Assembly: GCA_964342525.1 (NCBI GenBank)
Contig: CAYFGQ010000002.1
Location: 65,714 to 129,713, forward strand
From: G963676205 sp964342525
GTDB taxonomy: Bacteria > Campylobacterota > Campylobacteria > Campylobacterales > Arcobacteraceae
DNA: 64,000 bases
Reading direction: 5' to 3'
The notes under the pieces were generated by a model. The model was not told where the DNA came from. It searched no databases and worked only from the letters and a program-made list of their open reading frames with translations. Below are positions 35,885 through 43,618 of this stretch, piece by piece. A program made the position numbers and the translations under genes. The number at the start of each line of letters is the position of its first letter. The first letter of the stretch is position 1.

Positions 35885-36076
35885 TTTAAAAGAAAGTATC
35901 CTCATGCTTTCTTTTGAGTTTAGATATAAAATGTTTAAGATCAAAACCCCAACTTAACCTAAGAATTTATCTCCTTTAAAACTTAGGGTATCCAAGAGAT
36001 ACAAAAATATAAATATAATATAAAAAATCAAAGGTGAAGTAAATACCCACCCCACCCCTTAACACTTCACCTTTAT
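35885..36076 (+). ncRNA. candidate small RNA, repeat unit 3
   Basis: TATATA at 35873-35878 predicts a start near 35885. Stem AAAAGAAAGTAT (35888-35899) with ATGCTTTCTTTT (35904-35915). A middle hairpin CCTAAG/CTTAGG (35958-35987) again presents TCTCCTTT in its loop. The last hairpin AAAGGTGAAGT/ACTTCACCTTT (36030-36074) has a loop of CCCACCCCACCCC. The stems differ in sequence from the other units but remain paired. Confidence 0.6.
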
Positions 36077-36212
36077 CCTAAAACCCTCAAATAAATATTA
36101 GTATTAGTAAGTTAGAACCACTTTATTCACGTTTTCTTAGTCCAAGTTACTTATTCAGCAAAATTTTACCAATTAGAAGAGATAATATCCCTTTTAAATT
36201 TAAGAGGATCAT

Positions 36213-36938
36213 ATGATAGATTTTATAAGAAATCATTCTGGCAAAATACTAACCGTTATAGTTGTTTCATTCTTTTCATATTTAGGATACAACCTTTATA
36301 TGGCACCAGTGAGTGGGTTTGAGAATAAATTCGTCTACCTAATGAAAGAGTATGGATACATCATCCTTTTTGCTTGGTCTATTTTAGAAGGTGAGATGGG
36401 TCTTATCATGGGTGGACTTTTATGTCATACTGGTGATATGTGGCTTCCACTTGCTATTTTTGTAGCTGGACTTGGTGGATTTGTTGGAGATCAAATCTAT
36501 TTTTATATAGGAAGATACAACAAAGGATATGTACACAGAAAGTTCAAAGGGCAAAGAAGAAAGTTTGCTTTGGCACACTTATTGCTTAAGAAACATGGAT
36601 GGCCTATCATCTTTGTACAAAGATATATGTATGGTATGAGAACTATCATCCCTATCTCCATCGGACTTACAAGATATAGTGCAAAAATGTTTGCATTTAT
36701 TAATCTTATAAGTGCATGGTGTTGGGCAGCTATTACGATAGTACCAGTATGGTATTTTGGTGAAGAGATATTAAAACTATTAGATTGGGCAAAACAACAT
36801 TGGTATTTTGCACTACCAATCGCAGCAATATTTGGTGGTAGTATTTTATACTATTTCCATAAAGCATCACAAAAACAAGAAAGAAGACCTATAAGGGATA
36901 TTGAAAGGGAAATTCATGCAATTAGAACTGACGACTGA
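36213..36938 (+). CDS. DedA-family membrane protein
   Basis: 241 residues. The SNARE-associated/DedA core includes ILEGEMGLIMGGLLCHTGDM (about residues 57-76), the re-entrant GFVGDQIYFYIGRY and the basic FVQRYMYGMRTIIPI loop. DedA proteins act as lipid flippases (undecaprenyl phosphate or phospholipid) coupled to the proton gradient. A clear AAGAGGATC ribosome site precedes the ATG. The C-terminal 25 residues are charged and cytoplasmic, and overlap the pepA start by 23 bases. Confidence 0.9.
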   Translation: MIDFIRNHSGKILTVIVVSFFSYLGYNLYMAPVSGFENKFVYLMKEYGYIILFAWSILEGEMGLIMGGLLCHTGDMWLPLAIFVAGLGGFVGDQIYFYIGRYNKGYVHRKFKGQRRKFALAHLLLKKHGWPIIFVQRYMYGMRTIIPISIGLTRYSAKMFAFINLISAWCWAAITIVPVWYFGEEILKLLDWAKQHWYFALPIAAIFGGSILYYFHKASQKQERRPIRDIEREIHAIRTDD

Positions 36939-38307
36939 AAAAGTAAAAGCAGATATTGAAGTAATATTAGTAAATAAAAAAATCAAAGAGAATAAAACAA
37001 TCCTAGAAAACCTAGGGTTTAAAGGGGAAGATGAACAAACTGCCCTATTAGCAGAATCAAAAAAGCTATATATTGGATGTAGTGAATTAGATAGTGAAAG
37101 TATCAAAATAGCGTATTCAAATGCTATCAAAACACTAAGACCAACAAAATTTAAAAAGATCGCTATCAATGCAAAAGAAAATCTAAAAGAGATCGTTGAG
37201 GGTCTTATCTTAGGTGATTATTCTTTTGATGTATATAAATCAGAAAAACCAAAAGAAGTAGAAAAAGAAGTATTCCTAGTAACAGATAAGATCAAACAAG
37301 AAGATATGTTAGATTTTGAAGAGGTAAATGCTGTATGTAATGCTGTAAATATGGCAAGAGATATTGTAAATACTCCACCTGAAGACTTTTACCCTGAAAC
37401 TATGGCTAAAAAAGCTAAAGAGATAGCAAAAGAGAATAATCTTGGATGTAAAATCTATGATGAAAGATACCTTCAAAAGAACAATATGGGTGCTATGCTA
37501 GCAGTTGCAAGAGCAAGTAGACATAAACCAAGACTTATCCACCTTTCACATAAACCAAAAAGTGCAAAGAAAAAGATCGTACTAGTAGGAAAAGGTCTTA
37601 CATATGATTCAGGTGGACTAAGCTTAAAACCATCAGATTTTATGGTAGGAATGAAGATGGATAAAGCTGGTGGTGTTGCAGTACTTGCTATCATGGACGC
37701 TGTAGCTAAACTAAATCTTCCTATTGAAGTACATGGTATTGTAGGTGCCGTTGAAAATATGATAGGCGGAGATGCATATAAACCTGATGATGTACTATAT
37801 GCAAGAAATGGTAAAACTATCGAAGTGAAAAACACTGATGCGGAGGGAAGACTTGTACTTGCTGATTGTTTATGTTATGTGCAAGAGGAGATCAAAGATA
37901 TTGATTGTATCATGGACTTTGCAACCCTTACAGGTGCTTGTGTAGTTGGTGTAGGAGAATACACAAATGGTATCATGGGTAATAACACAACACTAAACAA
38001 CAAAATCGTAAAATCAGCTTTAAAATCAGGTGAAGAAGCAGCAGTATTACCATTTAATAGATATCTTAAAAAACTTATTAAAAGTGATGTGGCAGATATC
38101 TGCAATATCGCTTCAAGTAGATATGGTGGAGCTATCACAGCTGGACTTTTCTTAGAAGCATTTATTGAGAAAAAATATAAACAAAAATGGTCACATATCG
38201 ATATAGCTGGACCAGCATTTGCAAATGCTCCATGGGCATATAATGCAAAAGGTGGAACAGGTGCAGGTGTAAGAATGACAGTTGAGTTTATTAAAAGCCA
38301 AATCTAA
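36916..38307 (+). CDS. pepA: leucyl aminopeptidase (M17)
   Basis: 463 residues from the ATG at 36916, which has AAAGGGA 5 bases upstream (a TTG 15 bases earlier is open but less likely). The two-metal site is visible in GKGLTYDSGGLSLKP, KMDKAGG and NTDAEGRLVLAD; the arginine of the last motif is catalytic. It removes N-terminal Leu and other residues from peptides in the cytoplasm. It overlaps the dedA gene by 23 bases in another frame. Confidence 0.95.
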   Translation: MQLELTTEKVKADIEVILVNKKIKENKTILENLGFKGEDEQTALLAESKKLYIGCSELDSESIKIAYSNAIKTLRPTKFKKIAINAKENLKEIVEGLILGDYSFDVYKSEKPKEVEKEVFLVTDKIKQEDMLDFEEVNAVCNAVNMARDIVNTPPEDFYPETMAKKAKEIAKENNLGCKIYDERYLQKNNMGAMLAVARASRHKPRLIHLSHKPKSAKKKIVLVGKGLTYDSGGLSLKPSDFMVGMKMDKAGGVAVLAIMDAVAKLNLPIEVHGIVGAVENMIGGDAYKPDDVLYARNGKTIEVKNTDAEGRLVLADCLCYVQEEIKDIDCIMDFATLTGACVVGVGEYTNGIMGNNTTLNNKIVKSALKSGEEAAVLPFNRYLKKLIKSDVADICNIASSRYGGAITAGLFLEAFIEKKYKQKWSHIDIAGPAFANAPWAYNAKGGTGAGVRMTVEFIKSQI

Positions 38308-38323
38308 AAATAGACAGTAACTA

Positions 38324-39319
38324 GTGTATAAAAAAGAATTCGATAATATCGTTTTAAATCAAGGTAAAAGGTTTGATGCCTATATGTTTTATGGGCAATC
38401 AAGCTACCTTATAGAAAGCTATGCAAAGAAGATAGCAGAACTACATTCAGACTCACCAGATGAAATAGCAAAAGTTTATTTTGATGAGTTTGATCTAAAT
38501 TCTGTAAGAGACACCTTACTACAATCATCCCTATTTAGCTCAAACAATATAGTTCTAGTAAAAATAGATAAAAAGCTAAATAAAAAAGACACCACTGCCC
38601 TAATAGAAGCGTGTAATACAAATCCTGATTCTGTAATCATCTTTGCATGTATGGGTGATGGGGATTTTAAAACTATGGGTGGATATTTTACAAATAAAAA
38701 CAATAGTGTAAGTATCAGATTCTTTGCCCCATATGAAAATGAAGCTATCTTTATGCTAAAAGAAAAAGCACAAGAATTAAACCTAAATATAGATCACTCA
38801 GCTCTTAGCCACTTATATTTTATGCATAATAATGATCTTTCATTTTGTATGAGTGATATGGAAAAGCTAGCTATATTAAATGAACAAATTACATCAAAAA
38901 CTGTAGATTATCACTGTTTTGGTATGGGTGCTGTATCCATTGAAGAGTTTTTAAATAAACTACTACAAGGTCAAAGTATAAAAAAAGAGCTTCATCTACT
39001 TCTAGATGAGGGGATAAATGAGATACAACTTATCAACCGTATCACAGACTTTGTATATCAGCTTATGATGATAAGATCATATATGCAAATAAATGGAAGA
39101 TTTAATTCCCGTGATGTATTGGGATACTCCCTACCAAAAAATATAGAGATGCAAAGGGTACAGTTAGCCCAAAGATACAATATACAAAAATACCTTTTAA
39201 TGCTTGAGTTTTTACAAGACCTAGAGCTTGATCTAAAAAGTGGAAAACTAAATGATATCAATAGCTTTACACAAGCAGTTATTAGGAAATTTAGTTTTAT
39301 TAACTCATTTATCTATTAA
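38324..39319 (+). CDS. holA: DNA polymerase III delta subunit
   Basis: 331 residues from a GTG start 16 bases after pepA. The start KRFDAYMFYGQSSYLIESYA, the segment SLFSSNNIVLVK and the C-terminal helical collar (FLQDLELDLKSGKLND) are typical of HolA, the clamp-loader subunit that opens the beta clamp. The usual Walker motifs are absent, as expected for delta. The assignment rests on domain order and the characteristic motifs; divergence from E. coli HolA is large. Confidence 0.88.
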   Translation: MYKKEFDNIVLNQGKRFDAYMFYGQSSYLIESYAKKIAELHSDSPDEIAKVYFDEFDLNSVRDTLLQSSLFSSNNIVLVKIDKKLNKKDTTALIEACNTNPDSVIIFACMGDGDFKTMGGYFTNKNNSVSIRFFAPYENEAIFMLKEKAQELNLNIDHSALSHLYFMHNNDLSFCMSDMEKLAILNEQITSKTVDYHCFGMGAVSIEEFLNKLLQGQSIKKELHLLLDEGINEIQLINRITDFVYQLMMIRSYMQINGRFNSRDVLGYSLPKNIEMQRVQLAQRYNIQKYLLMLEFLQDLELDLKSGKLNDINSFTQAVIRKFSFINSFIY

Positions 39320-39348
39320 AATAAAGTAATCTTTTTGTCGCTTTTTAA

Positions 39349-39354
39349 TATAAT
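39349..39354 (+). promoter_or_regulatory. -10 element for the HD-GYP gene
   Basis: TATAAT lies 27 bases before the GTG start in the 61-base gap after holA, indicating that the HD-GYP gene has its own promoter. Confidence 0.5.
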
Positions 39355-39380
39355 TTTGTAATTTATATAAGGAATAACCA

Positions 39381-40589
39381 GTGAAGCTTAACCTAAACAA
39401 ATTTTTATTTTCTATCTCATATGCTCTAGATATGGCAGAGAAACAAATAACAAATGTATCAAAGCTTCATAGTAAAAGGGTAGCCTTTATCTCAATACAA
39501 CTAGCAAATATCCTAGAGCTAAGTAATGAAGAGAAATTTGATCTATACGCATATTCACTTCTTCATGATAATGGTCTTATAGAAGCACATACAAATAAAC
39601 TTAGAACAGATAAAACCAAAATAGATGAAACTTACGCAGATCACTGTACAATTGGCGAAGAGAATATAAAACCTTTCCCTTTTTTAACTGAGCATAAAAA
39701 TATCATACTATACCACCATGAAAGATATGATGGTTCTGGTTTTTTTGCTAAAAAAGGTGATGAGATACCATTAATGTCTCAAATCATCTATTTAGCAAAT
39801 GATATAGATGAAAAGTTTAATCTATCCGCTATCACTCTAAAAACAAAAAATGAAATTTTAAAATTTGTAGAAGAAGGTAAAGGTAATACCTTTTCCCCTA
39901 AAGTAGCAAATGCTTTTTTTGAACTATCTAGCAATTTTACATTTTGGGGATCATTAGACTTTTTCTATATGGTAAATAATCCAAGTAAATTATTACAAGA
40001 TTTTGAAGTGGATATAAGCCTAGATCAATTTTATGATATGATCCAAATATATGCAAATATCATCGACTCAAAATCTAAATTTACAGCAAAACACTCAAAA
40101 GAACTGGTAGAAAAGACAGAAAAACTAGTGGATCAATTAGGCTTTGATAAAGACCATAAAAAGAAAATCCTAATAGCAGCAAATCTACACGATATAGGTA
40201 AGCTAGCCACACCAATAGAGATACTAGAAAAAGAGGGTTCACTAAATGATGATGAGCTTTTTGAGATACAAAAACACGCCTACTTTACATTCACCCTTTT
40301 AGATGGTATAGAATTCTGCGATGACATCCTACACTGGGCATCCCACCACCACGAAAAACCAAATGGAAAAGGATATCCTTTTGGTATAGCAAAAGATGAT
40401 TTATCACTAGAAGCAAGGTTTGTAGCTTGTTTAGACTTTTATCAAGCATTAATAGAAGATAGACCTTATAGAAAAGCTATGCCACACGAAAAAGCCATAG
40501 AAATCATGAAAGAGCATCTTACAGACTATTATGTGGATTTTTATATCACTGATCTTATAGATAATACTTTTAAAGAGGATATAGACTAA
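39381..40589 (+). CDS. tandem HD/HD-GYP domain protein
   Basis: 402 residues from a GTG start with AAGGA 7 bases upstream. The C-terminal half has a full HD-GYP: HDIGK (about 271), HHHEKPNGKGYP (about 317), CLDFYQALIEDRPYRKA. The N-terminal half has a second, altered copy: LLHDNGL, YHHERYDGSGFFAKKGDEIP. HD-GYP domains usually cleave cyclic di-GMP. The first copy lacks the IGK and GYP residues, so it may be regulatory. The stop overlaps a small convergent gene by 4 bases. Confidence 0.85.
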   Translation: MKLNLNKFLFSISYALDMAEKQITNVSKLHSKRVAFISIQLANILELSNEEKFDLYAYSLLHDNGLIEAHTNKLRTDKTKIDETYADHCTIGEENIKPFPFLTEHKNIILYHHERYDGSGFFAKKGDEIPLMSQIIYLANDIDEKFNLSAITLKTKNEILKFVEEGKGNTFSPKVANAFFELSSNFTFWGSLDFFYMVNNPSKLLQDFEVDISLDQFYDMIQIYANIIDSKSKFTAKHSKELVEKTEKLVDQLGFDKDHKKKILIAANLHDIGKLATPIEILEKEGSLNDDELFEIQKHAYFTFTLLDGIEFCDDILHWASHHHEKPNGKGYPFGIAKDDLSLEARFVACLDFYQALIEDRPYRKAMPHEKAIEIMKEHLTDYYVDFYITDLIDNTFKEDID

Positions 40590-40738
40590 TCAAACTTTTT
40601 AAATAGATGGTCTTCACTTCCATCTTTTTTACGGTGTTTATATTCCCACATATCCATAAAATATCTTATATTTATATACGCAAAGAAAAGCAATCCTATT
40701 ATAAGCATGACATATGCAATTATTGTAATTATGCCCAT
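40586..40738 (-). CDS. small membrane protein, 50 residues
   Basis: An ATG at 40738 is preceded by AAAGGATAAATC, a strong ribosome site. The product has one hydrophobic helix (MGIITIIAYVMLIIGLLFFA) followed by a charged cytoplasmic tail with MDMWEYKHRKKDGS. It overlaps the HD-GYP stop tail-to-tail by 4 bases. The clean start, codon use and helix-plus-basic-tail layout support a real gene. The function is unknown; it could modulate a neighbouring membrane enzyme. Confidence 0.65.
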   Translation of the reverse strand: MGIITIIAYVMLIIGLLFFAYINIRYFMDMWEYKHRKKDGSEDHLFKKFD

Positions 40739-40845
40739 GATTTATCCTTTAACTATATAAATTATCAGATATATTTACTTATAGGAATAGTTTGTTATGG
40801 ATTTAGTTTTATATTATAAGTAACACTAAGAACATATACTTATCC

Positions 40846-40874
40846 TTGACATATGACATGGTTTTATATATAAT
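40846..40874 (+). promoter_or_regulatory. consensus sigma-70 promoter
   Basis: TTGACA (40846-40851), 17 bases, TATAAT (40869-40874): a perfect match to the consensus at both boxes and spacing. A second TATAAT follows at 40878. It drives the RNA-like sequence directly downstream. Confidence 0.8.
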
Positions 40875-40886
40875 TACTATAATTTA

Positions 40887-40998
40887 CTAAGAGAGGTGGA
40901 AATAAGGGAGTCCACATACCTTGTGTCCTTTGGCTTTATGCAGGGTGGTACTGACACAGGAAAGATACGGGTAGTTTCTCTCCCGTCTCTTAGTTTTT
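40887..40998 (+). ncRNA. unassigned stable structured RNA
   Basis: About 112 bases behind the consensus promoter. CTAAGAGA (40887-40894) pairs with TCTCTTAG (40986-40993), followed by five Ts, so the ends close and terminate the RNA. Inside, GTGGA/TCCAC (40896-40915) and CTTGTGTC/GACACAGG (40920-40940) make two further helices around a loop with CTTTGGCTTTATGCAGGG. The size fits a 4.5S (SRP) RNA, but the universal GGAAGG-AGCAGC core is not found. There is no ORF with a ribosome site. Confidence 0.65.
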
Positions 40999-41398
40999 AT
41001 TTTAGATATTCTTCAAAATCCATTTTATCTTTATCACTAAAAAACACCATAGTATCTTTACAATTTTTAAGTTGCTTATTACTTGGATAAAAAATTGTAC
41101 TTAAGTAAGTATAAAAGCTGTTATTTGAAATACCAAATAAAATGTATTTATTATCAATATAAGCAATAAAATTGATAACACTTTTATCTTTAGAATATTC
41201 ACATTTTGCAACTGTATTATCTAAAATACTTTGAAACCTATTCTCTTTAATATATAAAAATTCACTTGGGTGTTTAATCTGAATTAAATTGTATTTTCTT
41301 TTTGTGATATATAATTCTTTGGAATCAAATATATTTCTTATTTTATGTAGGATTATACTAGTAATCAATCCTAAAAGAATTTTATTTTTTGAACCCAT
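40997..41398 (-). CDS. hypothetical protein, 133 residues
   Basis: The start lies 1 base after the stop of the VWA gene, so it is read from the same mRNA. The first 25 residues include a short hydrophobic stretch (ILLGLITSIILHKI) that may anchor it. The rest is Lys- and Tyr-rich with no motif I recognise; one pattern (KHPSEFLYIKENRFQSIL) looks like part of a PH-like or nuclease-fold domain but is not diagnostic. Its 3' end overlaps the terminator of the convergent RNA gene. Confidence 0.6.
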   Translation of the reverse strand: MGSKNKILLGLITSIILHKIRNIFDSKELYITKRKYNLIQIKHPSEFLYIKENRFQSILDNTVAKCEYSKDKSVINFIAYIDNKYILFGISNNSFYTYLSTIFYPSNKQLKNCKDTMVFFSDKDKMDFEEYLK

Positions 41399-41399
41399 A

Positions 41400-42308
41400 C
41401 TAAACCCTTCGATTCCTCAAAAACACAAACCCAATCAAAGACATAATCGCCACGAATAAAGGATAAAAGAAATAATACTCCTTTTGCACTATCTTATTTT
41501 GATCTATTTTAGTTTTTTCAAGTTCATCAATGGTTTTATAAATCTCTTCTAGGTCATCTTTAGAATTTGCGCTAAAACTCTTACCACCAGAACTATCAGC
41601 TAATGAATCTAAAAGAAATCTATTAAATCTTCCTATTCCAATAGTATATATCTTCACTTCATATTTTTTTGCCATATCTTGGACTATCTTTAGGGGTATT
41701 TGACTAGCTGTGTCTTCTCCATCTGTTAGCAAGATAAGTACTTTTGATTTTGCTTTTGATTCTTTTAACATATCTACACCTGAAGCTACAGAATCTATTA
41801 AAGCTGTTTTATCTCCTGCCACTCCTATATCTAAATGGGATAGGATTTGGGATAAAGCCCTTTTATCAAAACTTAGGGGTGAAGCGGTCATTACAGAAGT
41901 TCCAAATACTATTAGGGAGATGTTATCATTTGTTCTTTGTTTGATAAAATCATCTACTATATCTGATACTACATGCCATCTGTTTTTTTCTACATTATCC
42001 CTATCAAATCCTATTTGACGCATGGAGCCACTTGTATCTAGGCTCATCACTATATCTATACCATCACTTTTAGAGTGGATGGTTTGTAGTTCTTTTATTG
42101 GTGAAGCTAGAGCTATTAGGGCGAAGCTTATGGCTGACCATTTTAGAAGTTCTTGAAAGATGTTTGAACCTAGTTTTACTTTTTCATAAATATGTAGATG
42201 TGGGATATAAAAGGATGCTTTTCTTGCTTTACAAAAGATGGAGCAAAGAATAAAAAGAATTATGATCCCTAATACATAAGGATATTCAAACTCTATGCCA
42301 CTAAACAT
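41400..42308 (-). CDS. VWA-domain membrane protein (BatA/BatB-like)
   Basis: 302 residues. Hydrophobic helices at about 10-27, 57-72 and 280-297 flank a von Willebrand A domain with a complete MIDAS: DTSGSM (about 91-96), the Thr in ALIDSVASGVDML, and ILLTDGEDTASQIP. This layout is that of BatA/B, envelope proteins of the Bacteroides aerotolerance-type operon usually found with MoxR. It overlaps the upstream small membrane gene by 8 bases. Confidence 0.85.
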   Translation of the reverse strand: MFSGIEFEYPYVLGIIILFILCSIFCKARKASFYIPHLHIYEKVKLGSNIFQELLKWSAISFALIALASPIKELQTIHSKSDGIDIVMSLDTSGSMRQIGFDRDNVEKNRWHVVSDIVDDFIKQRTNDNISLIVFGTSVMTASPLSFDKRALSQILSHLDIGVAGDKTALIDSVASGVDMLKESKAKSKVLILLTDGEDTASQIPLKIVQDMAKKYEVKIYTIGIGRFNRFLLDSLADSSGGKSFSANSKDDLEEIYKTIDELEKTKIDQNKIVQKEYYFFYPLFVAIMSLIGFVFLRNRRV

Positions 42309-42678
42309 GTAAAGTCTCCAAGAATATTTCTAGTTTTGCTTTTATTTCATTACTTATTGGTTTTATATCTTTTTTATATTTATATTCATCTAGTAAGTAT
42401 ATTAATTCACTGGATAGTTTTTTTTCATTTTCATTTTTTGCTAGAAACCTTACATATTTTGTAATAAGGTATGCACTTTGTTTAGCATCTTCATAATTTA
42501 TATTTTTTAGTTCATTGTAGTATTGTTTCTCTAAGGTATTGTTCTTTTTGAAAAATTTATATATACCGTAAATAGCAGCTAGTATAAAAACTATTGCAAA
42601 TATAATAAGTACTATAAAAATATATAAGGAATAATCTGGAACTTCCACTAAAGGTTTTATATCGTGTATTTCAATCAT
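42301..42678 (-). CDS. DUF4381-like membrane protein
   Basis: About 125 residues from the ATG at 42678. One strong helix (YSLYIFIVLIIFAIVFILAAIYGIYKF) is followed by a cytoplasmic part with YEDAKQSAYLITKYVRFLA and SSELIYLLDEYKYKK, like DUF4381 proteins that accompany VWA/MoxR operons. A longer frame begins with TTG at 42702, inside the inverted-repeat element. A TATAAT on the minus strand ends 7 bases before the ATG, so the mRNA could be nearly leaderless. Confidence 0.65.
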   Translation of the reverse strand: MIEIHDIKPLVEVPDYSLYIFIVLIIFAIVFILAAIYGIYKFFKKNNTLEKQYYNELKNINYEDAKQSAYLITKYVRFLAKNENEKKLSSELIYLLDEYKYKKDIKPISNEIKAKLEIFLETLHV

Positions 42679-42696
42679 GGGTGGAATTATAACAAA

Positions 42697-42964
42697 TACC
42701 AAATAAAAGAGAAACTAGTCAAGTAAATAGCATAAGTAGTATTCAGTTAGTTCTTTTTTTGGATGAAGGACTAGCAGAGCTAATTCGAATCCAAAAAAAG
42801 AACTAAATGGGTGCTAATTATGTTACCCGAAGGGAAAACAAATAAACAGCAATCTAGCAAAAAACTCTATTTCGAATTAGCTATGGCTAGTCCTACAATA
42901 GAGTTTTTTACTATCTCACTATTTTTTTGTTTTTTTACATGATTAGTTTATATTTAATTTGGTA
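42697..42964. mobile_element. MITE-like element, copy 1 (268 bp)
   Basis: Both ends carry an imperfect inverted repeat, TACCAAATAAAAGAGAAACT and, on the other strand, TACCAAATTAAATATAAACT, so insertion into TA is likely. Inside is a 17-bp perfect stem (TAGTTCTTTTTTTGGAT, 42748-42764, with 42789-42805), an outer stem at 42729-42739/42814-42824, and a second hairpin AAAACTCTATT/AATAGAGTTTT (42861-42907). No ORF is present. A second copy of equal length is at 47556-47823. It ends directly against the stop of the pilin-like gene. Confidence 0.8.
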
Positions 42965-43618
42965 TCAATTTTTTAAATAGATATAGCCAGTGTTTGGTTC
43001 AATAGCTATTGTTTTACTATTACTATCTTCATCATATAAAGTGATAGTACAAGTCTCTTTTATCTCATACTCTGTTGAATCATCACTATCAAATTTTGAG
43101 TATATTTTCCCATCTGCACCAAATACAATCATTCCTAAAGAACTGGTTTCATTACAACTTATATCTACGTTTTGTATACCAAAGTTTTTTGTTAAAAGTA
43201 CATATTTACTATTTGAGCTATTCTCGCTACATGTATTACTTGAATAGATATTTTTACCACTTAGAGGATCATCTAAGGTTTCAGATGCTTTTATATATCC
43301 ATTTTTATCACTATCACTATGGATTGTATAATATATGCCAGAGCCTGAGCAACGTCTAAGTCTGAAAGAGTACCTTTTTCGGAACCACTCAGAGTCATCT
43401 TTATCAAACTTATCATCTATAAGAGCTTGATGTCTAGTATATTTTAGATAAAGAAGGAGTCTTTTTGTAGCCACATCTAGGGAGTTGTCTATATTTTTAA
43501 AAATAAAAAAAGAAGAGATTATTCCAATAAGTAGTATTGCAAATATAAGTTCAAGTAAGGAGAAGCTTTTTAAAGCTCTCCTATAGGTTATCACACATTT
43601 GTTTGTAGAGGTTTCCAT
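42965..43618 (-). CDS. prepilin-like (GspH/FimT-type) protein
   Basis: 217 residues. The N-terminal motif KSFSLLELIFAILLIGII is that of type IV prepilins and pseudopilins: a short basic leader, Phe at +1, Glu at +5 and a hydrophobic helix. The C-terminal globular part has four or more cysteines. Position -1 is Ser rather than Gly, a rare variant. The start is ambiguous; ATG 43618 overlaps the preceding gene by 38 bases. The stop lies exactly at the edge of the MITE-like element, so its last codons may have been changed by insertion. Confidence 0.75.
   Translation of the reverse strand: METSTNKCVITYRRALKSFSLLELIFAILLIGIISSFFIFKNIDNSLDVATKRLLLYLKYTRHQALIDDKFDKDDSEWFRKRYSFRLRRCSGSGIYYTIHSDSDKNGYIKASETLDDPLSGKNIYSSNTCSENSSNSKYVLLTKNFGIQNVDISCNETSSLGMIVFGADGKIYSKFDSDDSTEYEIKETCTITLYDEDSNSKTIAIEPNTGYIYLKN

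Larger units (their letters stand above)
34902..36212. repeat. gene-free region with three tandem diverged repeats
   Basis: 1.3 kb without an ORF. Three units in the same orientation begin at 34922, 35407 and 35782 (spacing about 485 and 376 bases). Each has a highly similar upstream block of about 100 bases (GAGCAAAAATAGACAA, then GTAAAGACAAAA, then AAAATACACTTGCAATTTTA and TATATAGAGATATTTAA), a short 5' hairpin, a C-rich middle and a terminal hairpin. Sequence between the hairpins is more diverged than the promoter-like block and stems. Confidence 0.85.

Noticed and set aside
34902..36212. CRISPR array in the repeated region
   Set aside because: Repeat units are hundreds of bases long, diverged and few; there are no short identical repeats with regular spacers and no cas genes.
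40607..40819. Plus-strand 70-codon ORF rich in Tyr and Ile
   Set aside because: It is antisense to the 50-residue membrane protein, which has a strong ribosome site.
40887..40998. Riboswitch
   Set aside because: No gene follows on the same strand; the RNA ends in its own terminator.
40896..41090. ORF of 64 codons across the stable RNA
   Set aside because: No ribosome site, and the sequence is better explained by paired stems and a terminator.
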